Positions 1-10,166 are shown, numbered from the stretch's first letter. The stretch: 64,000 nucleotides of DNA from Streptomyces sp. CGMCC 4.7035 (GCF_031583065.1 NZ_CP134053.1:1612001-1676000); one strand, 5' to 3'. Notes: a model not told the origin generated them from the letters alone. Made by a program: numbers and translations.

Positions 1-168
1 GTCGGCGTTGCCGATGCCCTGCTCGCCTTTCAGCACACCGTGCTCCCGCTCGGCGACGAGAAACCCTCGGCCGCCCACCGGGCCCGGCTCGCGCTCGCCG
101 AAGCCGCCGGGACGGTGCTGGCCGGCGGCCTGTCCCTGCTCGGCATCAGCGCACCCGACTACCTCTGA
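1..168 (+). CDS. C-terminal end of a DALR (ArgRS anticodon-binding-like) domain protein, partial
   Basis: Frame 1 is open from the window edge to the TGA at 166-168 and gives 55 residues ending [10 protein letters not shown]. The tail, with a helix of the type [19 protein letters not shown] followed by LLGI.AP, resembles the C-terminus of arginyl-tRNA synthetase-type anticodon-binding (DALR) domains. A DALR-domain protein commonly lies just upstream of lysA in Streptomyces (from memory). Only the end is visible, so a full ArgRS and a stand-alone DALR protein cannot be told apart. A run of short tandem repeats starts at its stop codon. Confidence 0.55.
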   Translation, partial: VGVADALLAFQHTVLPLGDEKPSAAHRARLALAEAAGTVLAGGLSLLGISAPDYL

Positions 169-262
169 GACCTCTGGGACCTCTGATGAGACCTCTGATG
201 AGACCTATGAGATCTCCGAGATCTTCGAGACCTCCGCGATCTTCGAGACTTCCGAGAAAGCC
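158..262. repeat. Degenerate short tandem repeats starting at the upstream stop codon
   Basis: The last codons and stop of the upstream gene (GACTACCTCTGA) are echoed as GACCTCTGG, then two copies of GACCTCTGATGA (178-189, 190-201), then degenerate GAGATCTCC / GAGATCTTC / GAGACTTCC units. The repeats fill nearly the whole spacer up to lysA. They contain no stop in the lysA frame, so automatic annotation may wrongly extend lysA upstream through them. Confidence 0.8.
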
Positions 263-271
263 CTCACCGAC

Positions 272-1663
272 ATGAGCCGTTCCGCACACCCCGCCGGGCC
301 CCGCCACGCCGACGTCCTCCCCGACGGCCACTACTCCGCCCCGCCCGCCGACCTCAACGCCCTCGACGTCAAGGTGTGGGCCCAGACCGTCACCCGCAAT
401 GACGACGGAGTCGTCACCGTCGGCGGCATCGACGTGAAGACCCTCGCCGAGCAGTTCGGCACCCCCGGCTACTTCCTCGACGAGGCCGACTTCCGGGCCC
501 GTGCGCGCGCCTGGCGTACCGCCTTCGGGGCCGACGCCGACGTTTTCTACGCCGGGAAGGCTTTCCTGTCCCGCGCCGTCGTGCGGTGGCTGCATGAAGA
601 GGGGCTCAATCTCGACGTGTGCACCGGCGGTGAGCTCACCACCGCCCTCGCCGGTGGCATGCCCGCCGACCGCATCGCCTTCCACGGCAACAACAAGTCC
701 ATCGACGAGATCACGAGGGCCATCGAGGCCGGCGTCGGGCGGATTGTTCTCGACTCCTTCCAGGAGATCGTGCGGGTTGCCCACATCGCCTCCTCCCTCG
801 GTAAGCGGCAGCGGGTGCAGATCCGTATCACCGTCGGCGTCGAGGCTCACACGCACGAGTTCATCGCCACCGCCCACGAGGACCAGAAGTTCGGTATCCC
901 GCTCGCCGGCGGGCAGGCCGCCGAGGCCGTGCGCCGTGCCCTCCAGCTCGACGGGCTCGAACTCATCGGGATTCACAGTCACATCGGGTCCCAGATCTTC
1001 GACATGTCGGGCTTTGAAGTCGCCGCCCATCGGGTTGTCGGGCTTCTCAAGGACATTCGCGACGAGCACGGCGTCGAGCTGCCCGAGATCGACCTCGGGG
1101 GCGGGCTCGGGATCGCGTACACCAGTGACGACGATCCCCGTGAACCCCACGAGATCGCCAAGGCGCTGACCGAGATCGTCAGCCGCGAGTGCGAGTCCGC
1201 ACGCCTTCGCACTCCCCGCATCTCCGTCGAGCCCGGGCGCGCCATCGTCGGGCCCACCGCCTTCACCCTCTACGAGGTCGGCACGATCAAGCCCCTCGAC
1301 GGGCTGCGCACCTACGTCTCCGTCGACGGCGGCATGTCCGACAACATCCGCACCGCGCTGTACGACGCCGAGTACAGCGTCGCCCTCGTCTCCCGTACCT
1401 CCGAGGCTGAGCCCATGCTCGTCCGTGTCGTCGGCAAGCACTGCGAGAGCGGGGACATCGTGGTGCGGGACGCCTTCCTGCCCGCCGATCTGGCACCCGG
1501 TGACCTCATCGCCGTGCCCGCCACCGGCGCGTACTGCCGTTCCATGGCCAGCAACTACAACCACGCGCTGCGCCCGCCCGTCGTCGCCGTGCGCGACGGC
1601 GAGGCCCGGGTGATCGTCCGCCGTGAGACGGAGGATGACCTCCTCCGCCTCGATGTCGGGTGA
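272..1663 (+). CDS. lysA: Diaminopimelate decarboxylase
   Basis: This 463-residue fold-III PLP decarboxylase makes L-lysine from meso-diaminopimelate, the last step of lysine synthesis, in the cytosol. The PLP lysine lies in FYAGKAFL. HSHIGSQIF, the phosphate-binding GGGLGIAY, EPGRAIVGPTAF and the C-terminal CESGDIVVRD supply the cofactor site and the dimer-interface cysteine. The N-terminal alanine-racemase-like barrel and C-terminal beta domain are complete. The ATG at 272 was chosen because upstream codons are tandem-repeat sequence; the family usually begins MSRSAHPAGPRHADV (from memory). It precedes hom-thrC-thrB, so the aspartate-family genes are grouped. Confidence 0.95.
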   Translation: MSRSAHPAGPRHADVLPDGHYSAPPADLNALDVKVWAQTVTRNDDGVVTVGGIDVKTLAEQFGTPGYFLDEADFRARARAWRTAFGADADVFYAGKAFLSRAVVRWLHEEGLNLDVCTGGELTTALAGGMPADRIAFHGNNKSIDEITRAIEAGVGRIVLDSFQEIVRVAHIASSLGKRQRVQIRITVGVEAHTHEFIATAHEDQKFGIPLAGGQAAEAVRRALQLDGLELIGIHSHIGSQIFDMSGFEVAAHRVVGLLKDIRDEHGVELPEIDLGGGLGIAYTSDDDPREPHEIAKALTEIVSRECESARLRTPRISVEPGRAIVGPTAFTLYEVGTIKPLDGLRTYVSVDGGMSDNIRTALYDAEYSVALVSRTSEAEPMLVRVVGKHCESGDIVVRDAFLPADLAPGDLIAVPATGAYCRSMASNYNHALRPPVVAVRDGEARVIVRRETEDDLLRLDVG

Positions 1664-1802
1664 CACTCGATGTCGGGTGGCAGCAGGCCGATACAGCAGC
1701 AGGCCGATAAATACGCCGCAAGACCCGCAAATACACCGCAAGGCCCGCGGCGGAAGAGCTGCGACAGATCTGCGGGAGATCTGCGAAAGATCTCCCGTCT
1801 TC
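1649..1802. repeat. Mosaic of tandem repeats over and after the lysA stop codon
   Basis: A 17-base unit (CTCGATGTCGGGTGACA, 1649-1665) contains the lysA stop and is repeated at 1666-1682 with one change. It is followed by a doubled GCAGGCCGATA, a doubled AATAC.CCGCAAG.CCCGC and a run built on AGATCTGCG. Each block has its own unit. Apart from these repeats, the 249-base lysA-hom spacer holds only the ribosome-binding site of hom and an imperfect inverted repeat near 1835-1865 (CCGGACG / CGTCCGG). Confidence 0.8.
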
Positions 1803-1912
1803 CGCCGCCGACAAGATGAAATAGACATCTCACGATCCGGACGAAGGGTAGAAACTACCGTCCGGTGAGTGAGACTGGTCCAACCGTAGACCGCATGAGG
1901 AAACGAGGTCGG

Positions 1913-3205
1913 ATGATGCGTACGCGTCCGCTGAAGGTGGCGCTGCTGGGCTGTGGGGTTGTCGGCTCAGAGGTGGCGCGCATCATGACGACGCACGCCG
2001 ACGACCTCGCGGCCCGGATCGGGGCCCCCGTCGAGCTGGCGGGGGTCGCCGTCCGGAGGCCTTCCAAGGTGCGCGAGGGCATCGATCCCGATCTCGTCAC
2101 CACCGACGCCACCGCCCTCGTCAAACGCGGGGACATTGATGTCGTCGTCGAGGTCATCGGCGGTATCGAGCCGGCCCGGACCCTCATCACCACCGCCTTC
2201 GAGCACGGCGCCTCCGTCGTCTCCGCCAACAAGGCGCTGCTCGCCCAGGACGGGGCCGCCCTCCACGCGGCGGCCGAGGGGAACGGGAAGGACCTTTACT
2301 ACGAGGCCGCTGTCGCCGGTGCCATTCCGCTGATCCGGCCGCTGCGCGAGTCCCTCGCCGGTGACAAGGTCAACCGGGTGCTCGGGATCGTCAACGGGAC
2401 GACCAACTTCATCCTCGACAAGATGGACTCGACGGGCGCCGGGTATCAGGAAGCCCTCGACGAGGCCACCGCCCTCGGGTACGCGGAGGCCGACCCCACC
2501 GCCGACGTCGAGGCGTTCGACGCCGCCGCCAAGGCCGCCATCCTCGCCGGGATCGCCTTCCACACGCGTGTGCGCCTCGACGACGTCTACCGCGAGGGAA
2601 TGACCGAGGTCACCGCCGCCGACTTCGCCTCCGCGAAGCAGATGGGCTGCACCATCAAGCTGCTCGCCATTTGCGAGCGTGCCGCAGACGGGGGCTCGGT
2701 CACCGCGCGCGTGCACCCCGCCATGATTCCGCTGACCCACCCGCTCGCCTCCGTGCGCGGCGCGTACAACGCGGTCTTCGTCGAGTCGGATGCCGCCGGG
2801 CAGCTCATGTTCTACGGGCCGGGGGCCGGCGGTGCGCCGACCGCCTCCGCCGTTCTCGGCGATCTCGTCGCCGTCTGCCGCAACCGGCTCAGCGGTGCCA
2901 CCGGGCCCGGTGAGTCCGCATACGCCGCCCTGCCGGTGTCCCCGATGGGCGATGTCGTCACGCGGTATCACATCAGCCTTGACGTCGCTGACAAACCGGG
3001 CGTTCTCGCCCAGGTCGCCACCGTCTTCGCCGAGCACGATGTCTCGATCGATACGGTGCGCCAGCAGGGCAAGGACGGCGAGGCCTCCCTGGTCGTCGTC
3101 ACCCACCGTGCGTCCGACGCGTCCCTGGCCGGGACCGTCGAGGCGCTGCGCAGCCTCGACACCGTGCGGGGTGTCGCCAGCATCATGCGGGTTGAAGGAG
3201 AGTAA
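1913..3205 (+). CDS. hom: Homoserine dehydrogenase
   Basis: NAD(P)-dependent reduction of aspartate semialdehyde to homoserine, the branch point to threonine and methionine. About 430 residues. The Rossmann glycine motif LGCGVVGSE is at the N-terminus, the catalytic homoserine-binding region includes ANKALLAQDG, EAAVAGAIPLIRPLRES and GTTNFIL, and an ACT regulatory domain (YHISLDVADKPGVLAQVATVF) occupies roughly the last 80 residues, as expected for threonine-feedback-sensitive enzymes. Adjacent ATGs lie at 1913 and 1916. GAGG at 1905-1908 suits 1916 slightly better; a GTG at 1865 is less likely. It ends 6 bases before thrC. Confidence 0.95.
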   Translation: MMRTRPLKVALLGCGVVGSEVARIMTTHADDLAARIGAPVELAGVAVRRPSKVREGIDPDLVTTDATALVKRGDIDVVVEVIGGIEPARTLITTAFEHGASVVSANKALLAQDGAALHAAAEGNGKDLYYEAAVAGAIPLIRPLRESLAGDKVNRVLGIVNGTTNFILDKMDSTGAGYQEALDEATALGYAEADPTADVEAFDAAAKAAILAGIAFHTRVRLDDVYREGMTEVTAADFASAKQMGCTIKLLAICERAADGGSVTARVHPAMIPLTHPLASVRGAYNAVFVESDAAGQLMFYGPGAGGAPTASAVLGDLVAVCRNRLSGATGPGESAYAALPVSPMGDVVTRYHISLDVADKPGVLAQVATVFAEHDVSIDTVRQQGKDGEASLVVVTHRASDASLAGTVEALRSLDTVRGVASIMRVEGE

Positions 3206-3211
3206 GCAGCA

Positions 3212-4270
3212 ATGACCCACCAGTGGCGCGGAATCATCGAGGAGTACCGGGATCGGCTGCCGGTGTCCGACAGCACGCCGGTCGTCACCCTCCGGGAGGG
3301 CGGTACGCCGCTCGTGCCCGCGCAGGTGCTCTCCGAGCGCACGGGCTGCGACGTCCACCTCAAGGTGGAGGGTGCCAACCCCACCGGGTCCTTCAAGGAC
3401 CGCGGCATGACCATGGCCATCAGTAAGGCCAAGGAGGAGGGCGCGAAGGCTGTCATTTGCGCCTCCACCGGTAATACGTCCGCCTCCGCCGCCGCGTACG
3501 CCGTGCGCGCCGGGATGGTTTCGGCCGTTCTCGTGCCCCGCGGCAAGATCGCGCTCGGCAAGATGGGGCAAGCGCTGGTGCACGGCGCGAAGATCCTCCA
3601 GGTCGACGGCAACTTCGACGACTGCCTCACCCTGGCCCGGGAGCTTTCCGACAACTACCCGGTGGCGCTGGTCAATTCCGTCAATCCGGTGCGTATCGAG
3701 GGGCAGAAGACCGCCGCCTTCGAGATCGTGGACATGCTCGGCGACGCGCCCGACATCCACGTACTTCCCGTCGGCAACGCGGGCAACATCACCGCCTATT
3801 GGAAGGGCTACAAGGAGTACGCCGCCGACGGCATCGCCGGGCGGACTCCCCGCATGTGGGGCTTCCAGGCCTCCGGCTCGGCGCCGATCGTGCGCGGTGA
3901 GGTCGTCAAGGACCCGTCGACCATCGCCACCGCGATCCGCATCGGCAACCCGGCGTCGTGGCAGTACGCCCTGGCGGCCCGGGACGAATCGGGCGGTCTC
4001 ATCGATGAGGTGACGGACCGTGAGATTCTGCGCGCCTACCGGCTGTTGGCCTCCCAGGAGGGCGTCTTCGTCGAGCCCGCGTCCGCCGCGTCCGTGGCCG
4101 GTCTGCTGAAGGCCGCCGAGCAGGGCAAGGTCGATCCCGGGCAGACGATCGTCTGCACCGTGACCGGAAACGGCCTCAAGGACCCCGACTGGGCCGTCGC
4201 GGGCGCCCCGCAGCCCGTCACCGTCCCGGTCGACGCGGCGACCGCGGCGGAGCGCCTCGGGCTCGCGTGA
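3212..4270 (+). CDS. thrC: Threonine synthase
   Basis: PLP-dependent conversion of O-phosphohomoserine to threonine. The product is 352 residues, the short actinobacterial form. The PLP lysine lies in [10 protein letters not shown], and the phosphate-cradle loop is GNAGN. It starts 6 bases after hom with the ribosome-binding site AAGGAGAG inside the hom tail, so the two are co-transcribed. Its 3-prime end has been duplicated into a repeat ladder (see 4253-4390) that separates it from thrB by 433 bases. Confidence 0.95.
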   Translation: MTHQWRGIIEEYRDRLPVSDSTPVVTLREGGTPLVPAQVLSERTGCDVHLKVEGANPTGSFKDRGMTMAISKAKEEGAKAVICASTGNTSASAAAYAVRAGMVSAVLVPRGKIALGKMGQALVHGAKILQVDGNFDDCLTLARELSDNYPVALVNSVNPVRIEGQKTAAFEIVDMLGDAPDIHVLPVGNAGNITAYWKGYKEYAADGIAGRTPRMWGFQASGSAPIVRGEVVKDPSTIATAIRIGNPASWQYALAARDESGGLIDEVTDREILRAYRLLASQEGVFVEPASAASVAGLLKAAEQGKVDPGQTIVCTVTGNGLKDPDWAVAGAPQPVTVPVDAATAAERLGLA

Positions 4271-4390
4271 ACAGCCGCGTTCGCGCCTCGGCTCGCGTAA
4301 CCAGGTCCTCGGCCCGCGTAACCGGCCCGCGTAACCAGGCCCTCGGCCCGCGTAACCGGGCCCTCAGCCCGCGTAACCGGGCCGCCGACG
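4253..4390. repeat. Tandem repeat ladder seeded on the thrC stop region
   Basis: The thrC end GCGCCTCGGGCTCGCGTGA recurs at 4283-4300 as GCGCCTCGGCTCGCGTAA, then as several GGCCCGCGTAACC units with GGGCCCTC between them. Each unit keeps a TAA where thrC has TGA; those at 4298 and 4319 are in the thrC frame. It ends in a doubled CGGGGGATAACC. The rest of the 433-base thrC-thrB spacer has a second repeat block (4589-4672) and no recognisable gene. Confidence 0.8.
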
Positions 4391-4588
4391 GGGGATAACC
4401 ACGGGGGCCACGGGGGATAACCCTGTAGGCATCCGGCAGAGGGTGCACAGGGGGCTTACGACACGCATCGTGCGCCTCCTGTGCGCCCTATGTCGCCACA
4501 GAACCTTCCTTCGATAGGCTGTACTGAACCCGCCCGCCGCATATGCCGCGGTACCGCGCCGTCCCTGCGGCCCGGCCCTCGGGTTTTC

Positions 4589-4672
4589 CGCACGTATCGA
4601 AGTCAATCCCGCACGTATCGAAGTCAATCGCAGTCAATCGAAGTACATCGACGTAAATCGAAGTCATTCGAC
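4589..4672. repeat. TCGAAGTCAA tandem repeats upstream of thrB
   Basis: CGCACGTATCGAAGTCAATC occurs twice in tandem (from 4589 and from 4609), followed by four degenerate TCGAAGT / TCGACGTAAA units. The block stops about 30 bases before the thrB start and lies where the thrB leader or promoter should be. The unit is unrelated to the block behind thrC. Confidence 0.75.
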
Positions 4673-4703
4673 TGTCACGCAGCTCAAGGAGAGTCATCGA
4701 GCG

Positions 4704-5621
4704 ATGGCAGGTCCAGCCTTCCGCGCCGCCGCCGTCCGGGTGCGCGTCCCCGCCACCAGCGCCAACCTCGGCCCGGGCTTCGACGCCCTCGGCCTCGCGC
4801 TGGGGCTGTACGACGACGTGGTCGTCCGGGTGGCCGACTCCGGGCTGCACATCGACATCGCGGGCGAGGGCAGCGAGACGCTGCCGCGTGACGAGAAGCA
4901 TCTCCTCGTACGGTCCCTGCGTGCCGCGTTCGACGTCCTGGGCGGGCAGCCCCGCGGTCTGGAAATCGTCTGCGCCAACCGCATTCCGCACGGTCGTGGC
5001 CTCGGCTCCTCCTCCGCCGCCATCTGCGCCGGCATCGTCGCCGCCCGCGCCGTGACCATAGGCGGCGACAGCCGGCTCGACGACGCCGCGCTGCTGGAAC
5101 TCGCCACCGAGATCGAGGGCCACCCGGACAACGTCGCGGCCTGTCTCCTCGGCGGTTTCACTCTCTCCTGGATGGAGCGCGGTGCCGCCCGGGCGATCCG
5201 CCTGGACCCCGCAGATTCCATCGTTCCGGTGGTTTTCGTGCCCGGAAAGCCGGTCCTGACCGAGACCGCGCGCGGATTGCTCCCGCGCACCGTGCCGCAC
5301 GTCGACGCCGCCACCAACGCGGGCCGTGCCGCCCTGCTCGTCGAGGCCCTGACCAGGCGCCCCGAGCTGCTGCTGCCCGCCACCGAAGACCGCCTCCACC
5401 AGGAGTACCGCGCCCCGGCCATGCCGGAGAGCGCCGCGCTGGTGGAGCGGCTGCGGGCCGACGGGATCCCCGCGGTGATCTCCGGCGCCGGCCCCACCGT
5501 CCTGGCCCTGGCCGACGCCGCGAGCGCCGACAAGGTCGCCGACCTGGCCGGCGAGGGCTGGGCCGCCAACCGGCTGGACCTGGACAGTCAGGGAGCGAGC
5601 GTGCTGCCGCTTGCGCCCTGA
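4704..5621 (+). CDS. thrB: Homoserine kinase
   Basis: GHMP-family kinase that phosphorylates homoserine with ATP to O-phosphohomoserine, the substrate of ThrC. 305 residues. The GHMP nucleotide loop is PHGRGLGSSSAA (about residues 94-105). The N-terminal VRVPATSANLGPGFDALGLAL and the C-terminal ISGAGPTVLAL complete the family pattern. Start ATG at 4704; AAGGAGAG lies about 10 bases upstream. It is separated from thrC by repeat-filled DNA, so it may depend partly on its own promoter. Confidence 0.95.
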   Translation: MAGPAFRAAAVRVRVPATSANLGPGFDALGLALGLYDDVVVRVADSGLHIDIAGEGSETLPRDEKHLLVRSLRAAFDVLGGQPRGLEIVCANRIPHGRGLGSSSAAICAGIVAARAVTIGGDSRLDDAALLELATEIEGHPDNVAACLLGGFTLSWMERGAARAIRLDPADSIVPVVFVPGKPVLTETARGLLPRTVPHVDAATNAGRAALLVEALTRRPELLLPATEDRLHQEYRAPAMPESAALVERLRADGIPAVISGAGPTVLALADAASADKVADLAGEGWAANRLDLDSQGASVLPLAP

Positions 5622-6029
5622 CACACGGTTGCCGGATTTCGAGAGGGGGAATGTTTGTTGGATCCGGTAGTGTTAACCTCAAGTCTGCACCCGACCCAGC
5701 CATGGCGAGGTGCTTGGTGTCCCCGTCCGGGACCACCCTTCTTCCGGGAGCTTCCCACGTCGCACTGTGTTTCGTATTTCGTACCTGGGCCGTACGTCGT
5801 ACGCGGACACTGAGCGGTTTGCCGAGCACGCTCCGGAATCGGCGCGACCGAGCCGCCTGACACAAAACCGGGTGCCACGGCTTCGGGAAGCGCCAATCAC
5901 CAGAAATTTCCTCCGCCTCTTTGGCGGACCACCGCCCCGGCACGGTTCACACAGACAGGACCGAAGCCGGACAGCACAACCGGTCGCCGAGCCAGACAGG
6001 CCGACGTCCGCTCCAGGGAAGGACCCTTC
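5622..6029 (+). promoter_or_regulatory. Long leader upstream of rho
   Basis: 408 bases without a supported gene. Near 5656-5680 there is a promoter-like patch (GGTAGTGTTAACC). About 330 bases of C-rich sequence follow up to the rho ribosome-binding site AGGGAAGGA. Long untranslated leaders are known for rho genes, where Rho terminates its own transcript. Rho autoregulation here is inference from length and C-richness; I see no defined riboswitch. Confidence 0.4.
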
Positions 6030-8039
6030 GTGAGCGACACCACCGATCTGATGGGCGCACGTGTCGAGGAGACCGCTGCCGCGCCCGCCACGGACGCTTC
6101 CGCGCCTGCCACCGGTGCCGGCTCCCGGCGGCGCCGCGGTACCGGCCTCGAGGGCATGGTGCTGGCCGAGCTGCAGCAGGTCGCGTCCGGCCTCGGTATC
6201 AGGGGCACGGCGCGCATGCGCAAGAGCCAGCTGATCGAGGTCATCAAGGAGGCGCAGGCAGGCGCCGGCGCCCCGGCCAAGGCGGCAGCCCCCGTCGGGG
6301 ACGCCACCGAGACGAAGCCGAAGCGCCGGGCCACCTCCAGGACCCGTACCGGCGGCGACGCCGCTCCGGCCGAGGCCAAGGCCGAGAAGGCCGCCGAGAA
6401 GGCCGTGGCCCAGCAGCAGATCGAGATCCCCGGCCAGGGTGCCGGTGACGACGCCCCGGCCGAGCGCCGCCGGCGCCGCGCCACCGCCGAGGCCGGCAGC
6501 CCCGAGACGGTCGCCGCCGAGGCGAAGAGCGAGCCGAAGGCCGAGACCCCGGCCCAGCAGGCGCAGCCGCAGGGCGAGGCCAAGGGCGACGCCGCTGACG
6601 GCGAGGGCCGTGGCCGTCGCGACCGCCGCGAGCGTGGCCGCGACCGCGACCGCGACCGCCGCGGCAAGGGCGACGACCAGCAGCAGGGCCAGGGCGGCGG
6701 CCGTCAGGACCGCCAGGACCGCCAGCAGGGCCAGCAGCAGGGCGGCGGCCGTCAGGACCGTCAGGACCGCAACGTCGGTCCGCAGGACGACGACGACTTC
6801 GAGGGCGGACGCCGGGGCCGTCGCGGCCGCTACCGCGACCGCCGTGGCCGTCGCGGCCGTGACGACATGGGCGCGCCCGAGCCGCAGCTCGCCGAGGACG
6901 ACGTCCTGATCCCCGTCGCGGGCATCCTCGACATCCTCGACAACTACGCGTTCATCCGCACCTCGGGCTACCTGCCCGGCCCCAACGACGTGTACGTCTC
7001 CCTCGCCCAGGTCCGCAAGAACGGCCTGCGCAAGGGTGACCACGTCACCGGCGCGGTCCGTCAGCCGAAGGAGGGCGAGCGCCGCGAGAAGTTCAACGCG
7101 CTGGTCCGCCTCGACTCCGTCAACGGCATGGCGCCCGAACACGGCCGTGGCCGCCCGGAGTTCAACAAGCTGACGCCGCTGTACCCGCAGGACCGGCTCC
7201 GTCTGGAGACCGACCCGGGCGTGCTGACCACCCGCATCATCGACCTGGTGTCGCCGATCGGTAAGGGCCAGCGTGGTCTGATCGTGGCCCCGCCGAAGAC
7301 CGGCAAGACCATGATCATGCAGGCGATCGCCAACGCGATCACGCACAACAACCCCGAGTGCCACCTGATGGTCGTCCTCGTCGACGAGCGTCCGGAAGAG
7401 GTCACCGACATGCAGCGGTCGGTCAAGGGCGAGGTCATCTCCTCGACCTTCGACCGCCCGGCCGAGGACCACACCACGGTCGCGGAGCTCGCCATCGAGC
7501 GTGCCAAGCGTCTGGTGGAGCTGGGTCACGACGTCGTCGTGCTGCTCGACTCGATCACGCGTCTGGGCCGTGCGTACAACCTCGCCGCGCCCGCCTCCGG
7601 CCGCATCCTGTCCGGTGGTGTCGACTCGACGGCCCTCTACCCGCCGAAGCGCTTCTTCGGTGCGGCCCGCAACATCGAGGACGGCGGTTCGCTGACCATC
7701 CTCGCCACCGCCCTGGTGGACACCGGGTCCCGCATGGACGAGGTGATCTTCGAGGAGTTCAAGGGCACCGGCAACATGGAGCTCAAGCTCGACCGGAAGC
7801 TCGCCGACAAGCGCATCTTCCCGGCGGTGGACGTCGACGCGTCCGGTACCCGTAAGGAAGAGATCCTGCTCGGCGCCGAGGAGCTCGGCATCGTCTGGAA
7901 GCTGCGCCGGGTGCTGCACGCGCTCGACCAGCAGCAGGCGATCGAGCTGCTCCTCGACAAGATGAAGCAGACGAAGTCGAACGTCGAGTTCCTGATGCAG
8001 ATCCAGAAGTCGACGCCGGCGCCGGGCAACGGCGACTAG
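6030..8039 (+). CDS. rho: Transcription termination factor Rho with large N-terminal insertion
   Basis: Hexameric RNA-dependent ATPase that ends transcription. 669 residues against about 420 in E. coli. A SAP-like Rho N-domain (about residues 40-75) is followed by an Ala/Glu/Arg/Gln/Asp-rich insertion (about 85-285, with repeats such as [10 protein letters not shown]). After it come the cold-shock RNA-binding domain ([23 protein letters not shown]) and the motor domain with Walker A APPKTGKT, Walker [11 protein letters not shown] and the Q/R-loop region. The start is GTG at 6030 with GGAAGGA upstream. Insertions of this kind are typical of actinobacterial Rho and add RNA binding. Confidence 0.95.
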   Translation: MSDTTDLMGARVEETAAAPATDASAPATGAGSRRRRGTGLEGMVLAELQQVASGLGIRGTARMRKSQLIEVIKEAQAGAGAPAKAAAPVGDATETKPKRRATSRTRTGGDAAPAEAKAEKAAEKAVAQQQIEIPGQGAGDDAPAERRRRRATAEAGSPETVAAEAKSEPKAETPAQQAQPQGEAKGDAADGEGRGRRDRRERGRDRDRDRRGKGDDQQQGQGGGRQDRQDRQQGQQQGGGRQDRQDRNVGPQDDDDFEGGRRGRRGRYRDRRGRRGRDDMGAPEPQLAEDDVLIPVAGILDILDNYAFIRTSGYLPGPNDVYVSLAQVRKNGLRKGDHVTGAVRQPKEGERREKFNALVRLDSVNGMAPEHGRGRPEFNKLTPLYPQDRLRLETDPGVLTTRIIDLVSPIGKGQRGLIVAPPKTGKTMIMQAIANAITHNNPECHLMVVLVDERPEEVTDMQRSVKGEVISSTFDRPAEDHTTVAELAIERAKRLVELGHDVVVLLDSITRLGRAYNLAAPASGRILSGGVDSTALYPPKRFFGAARNIEDGGSLTILATALVDTGSRMDEVIFEEFKGTGNMELKLDRKLADKRIFPAVDVDASGTRKEEILLGAEELGIVWKLRRVLHALDQQQAIELLLDKMKQTKSNVEFLMQIQKSTPAPGNGD

Positions 8040-8090
8040 CGCTCCGCTGGGGCCGCGGACTGAGGTGGTTTGTTGACCGCGGGTCCGTTC

Positions 8091-8128
8091 GTGGCTGGTC
8101 GCGCAGTTCCCCGCGCCCCTTGAGGGCG
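8091..8128. repeat. Interspersed repeat, type A (GTGGCTGGTCGC family)
   Basis: The segment begins GTGGCTGGTCGCGCAG and ends CCCCGCGCCCCTTGAGGG. Sequence of this type is scattered through Streptomyces genomes (from memory). A related copy at about 52375-52515 has the same ends, but they are separated by the 45-base palindromic repeat and other DNA. It lies in the rho-LCP spacer (8040-8358), which also holds a possible terminator, GGGCCGCCTCGTCC / GGGGCGGCCC, at 8137-8168. Confidence 0.6.
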
Positions 8129-8358
8129 CGCTCAAGGGCCGCCTCGTCCGAAAAGGATGGGGCGGCCCTGTGTGCGTAGCGAGACGTTCGCCACAGGTGA
8201 CCGGTCGCGAGTGGTGCGATGCCTGTGGAGGAAATGCCTGGTGAACGCGCTTTCTGTGCGCTCGGTGGTGACCCAGTGTGTTTGTCGGCCCACGTCGTGG
8301 ACACTCTGCGTTGTGCAACCCTGTCTCCGGTTTCTCCGTCTGACCGAACGGAGTGACG

Positions 8359-9531
8359 ATGGAGCAGAGGGCGTCCAGGACTGAGGAGCACATGCCTGCC
8401 GAGAGCACGCCGGATGTCGGCATAGCCGACGAGGCCACCACGAACGGCTCGCGCCACCGGGGCAAGGGGCGCCGCCGCAGGCCTCACGGCACGCGACGCA
8501 AGGCCCTCCTCGTCACCGCCTGGACCGCCGGGGGCATCCTTGTGCTCGGCGGCGCCGGAGCCGGCTACCTCTATTTCACGCTCAACAGCAACATCAAGAG
8601 CGTCAACATCAACCAGGCCCTCGGCACCCAACGGCCCGTGAAGGTCGACAACGGCTCCGAGAACATCCTGGTCCTGGGCTCGGACACCCGCTCGGGCAGC
8701 AACAAAAAGCTGGGGGGCGGCACCGACGACGGCAGCGCCCGCTCCGACACTGCGATGATCGTGCATGTCTACCAGGGCCACAAGCGGGCCAGCGTGGTCT
8801 CCATCCCGCGCGACACCCTCATCGACCGCCCCGAGTGCACCGACTCCAAGGGCACCGCGCACCCGGCGGTCTCCGGCGCGATGTTCAACTCCGCGTACTC
8901 CACCGGGGGCGCCGCCTGCGCCGTGAAGACCGTCGAGTCGATCACCGGCATCCGGATGGACCACTACCTCGAGGTCGACTTCTCCGGCTTCCAGAAGCTG
9001 ATCGACGAACTCGGCGGCGTTCGGGTGACCACCACCAAGGACATCGACGACAAGGACAGCCACCTCGACCTGAAGGCCGGCCCGCACACGCTCGACGGCG
9101 AGCAGGCGCTCGGCCTGGTCCGCACCCGGCACGGTGTCGGCGACGGCTCCGACCTCGGCCGGATCCAGCTCCAGCAGGCCTTCGTCAAGGCCCTGGTCGA
9201 CCAGGTCAAGCACATCGGCATCCTGACCAGCCCGACCAAGCTGTACGACCTCGCCGTCACCGCCACCAAGGCCGTCACCACCGACACCGACCTGGGTTCG
9301 GTCACGAAACTGTCGGCCTTCGCGGACGGGCTGAAGGGCATCAGCTCGTCCCACATGAACATGGTGACGATGCCGGTTCAGTACGATCCGGTGAACCCCA
9401 ACCGTGTCGTGGTGGAGAAGGCCAAGGCGCGGCTGGTGTGGGACGCGCTGAAGAACGACCGGGCGATTCCGGCCAGTGCGACGAAGGGCTCCGCTACGGG
9501 GGAGGCGGGCGGGGTTGTGGCCTCGTCCTGA
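8359..9531 (+). CDS. LCP (LytR-CpsA-Psr) family wall glycopolymer ligase
   Basis: Predicted membrane-anchored phosphotransferase that attaches teichoic-acid-like or other glycopolymers to peptidoglycan outside the membrane. 390 residues: a basic cytosolic tail, one transmembrane helix (about residues 48-68) and the LCP domain with [18 protein letters not shown], the substrate arginine region LVRTRH and [10 protein letters not shown]. The ATG at 8359 is preceded by GGAG with 5-base spacing; ATG 8392 and GTG 8353 are alternatives. It stands alone between rho and rpmE. Confidence 0.88.
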   Translation: MEQRASRTEEHMPAESTPDVGIADEATTNGSRHRGKGRRRRPHGTRRKALLVTAWTAGGILVLGGAGAGYLYFTLNSNIKSVNINQALGTQRPVKVDNGSENILVLGSDTRSGSNKKLGGGTDDGSARSDTAMIVHVYQGHKRASVVSIPRDTLIDRPECTDSKGTAHPAVSGAMFNSAYSTGGAACAVKTVESITGIRMDHYLEVDFSGFQKLIDELGGVRVTTTKDIDDKDSHLDLKAGPHTLDGEQALGLVRTRHGVGDGSDLGRIQLQQAFVKALVDQVKHIGILTSPTKLYDLAVTATKAVTTDTDLGSVTKLSAFADGLKGISSSHMNMVTMPVQYDPVNPNRVVVEKAKARLVWDALKNDRAIPASATKGSATGEAGGVVASS

Positions 9532-9586
9532 GGGTGCCCGGGGGTGCGGCTGAGGTACCGGGGTTTCGCTTCCCGGCGCTTGCCGG

Positions 9587-9622
9587 GTGCCGCTGCGCCC
9601 ACCCGTGCCGCCCCAGCGGCAC
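9587..9622. repeat. Interspersed palindrome, type B, uninterrupted copy
   Basis: GTGCCGCTG (9587-9595) and CAGCGGCAC (9614-9622) are perfect inverted arms around an 18-base loop beginning CGCCCACC and ending GCCC. CCCGCAGCTACG follows. The same arms and flanks recur at 13668-13742, where the loop carries the 45-base repeat, so this copy serves as the empty-site comparison. Confidence 0.8.
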
Positions 9623-9809
9623 GATTGCCCGCAGCTACGGCAGCTGCGGCGGCATCACTGTCCGCAGTCTGACTCCCTCGGGAATAGTTCACCCATGGCC
9701 CCGGTTTTGGGGGATGCGGTCAGTCCTGGCAGACTGGTACGTCGGCTCCGGTTCACGCTTCCGTATCCCGCGGCTGCGACCCGGCGCCCTCCCGAACCTA
9801 GGAGACACC

Positions 9810-10031
9810 TTGAAGCGCGACATCCACCCCGCGTACGTCGAGACGCAGGTCAGCTGCACCTGTGGCGCGTCGTTCACCACCCGTAGCACCATCGAGTCCG
9901 GCACCATCCGGGCCGAGGTCTGCTCCGAGTGCCACCCGTTCTACACGGGCAAGCAGAAGATCCTCGACACCGGTGGCCGTGTGGCCCGCTTCGAGGCCCG
10001 CTTCGGCAAGGCTGCCGCTGCCAAGAAGTAG
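9810..10031 (+). CDS. rpmE: 50S ribosomal protein L31, zinc-binding form
   Basis: 73 residues beginning [15 protein letters not shown]. The cysteines in SCTC and EVCSEC make a zinc site, so this is the C+ form; Streptomyces also has zinc-free L31 paralogues used under zinc limitation (known). The start is TTG at 9810 with TAGGAGA 5 bases upstream and no alternative start in frame. A strong terminator follows directly. Confidence 0.93.
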   Translation: MKRDIHPAYVETQVSCTCGASFTTRSTIESGTIRAEVCSECHPFYTGKQKILDTGGRVARFEARFGKAAAAKK

Positions 10032-10040
10032 CGAGCCCAC

Positions 10041-10090
10041 AGCGCCGGTCTTCGGTGCCTCCGTTCAGGGGGCGCCGAGACCGGCGCTTT
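10041..10090 (+). terminator. Terminator after rpmE
   Basis: AGCGCCGGTCT pairs with AGACCGGCGCT, extended by CGG/CCG, around a loop of about 20 bases and followed by TTT. The position, 10 bases after the rpmE stop, fits an intrinsic terminator. Confidence 0.8.
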
Positions 10091-10166
10091 GCGGTGCAGC
10101 CCCTATTCGTCGTACATACGTCCCCACACCCGGGCCGGGCAGGGGGACATCCCATGGGAGCCGGAG

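Noticed and set aside
8..271. N-terminal extension of LysA by 88 codons
   Set aside because: The extension reads the end of the upstream gene in another frame plus tandem repeats (ETSDETSDET), while ATG 272 gives the family N-terminus.
146..1828. Long frame opposite lysA
   Set aside because: Gly/Val/Asp-rich antisense translation of a recognised enzyme gene.
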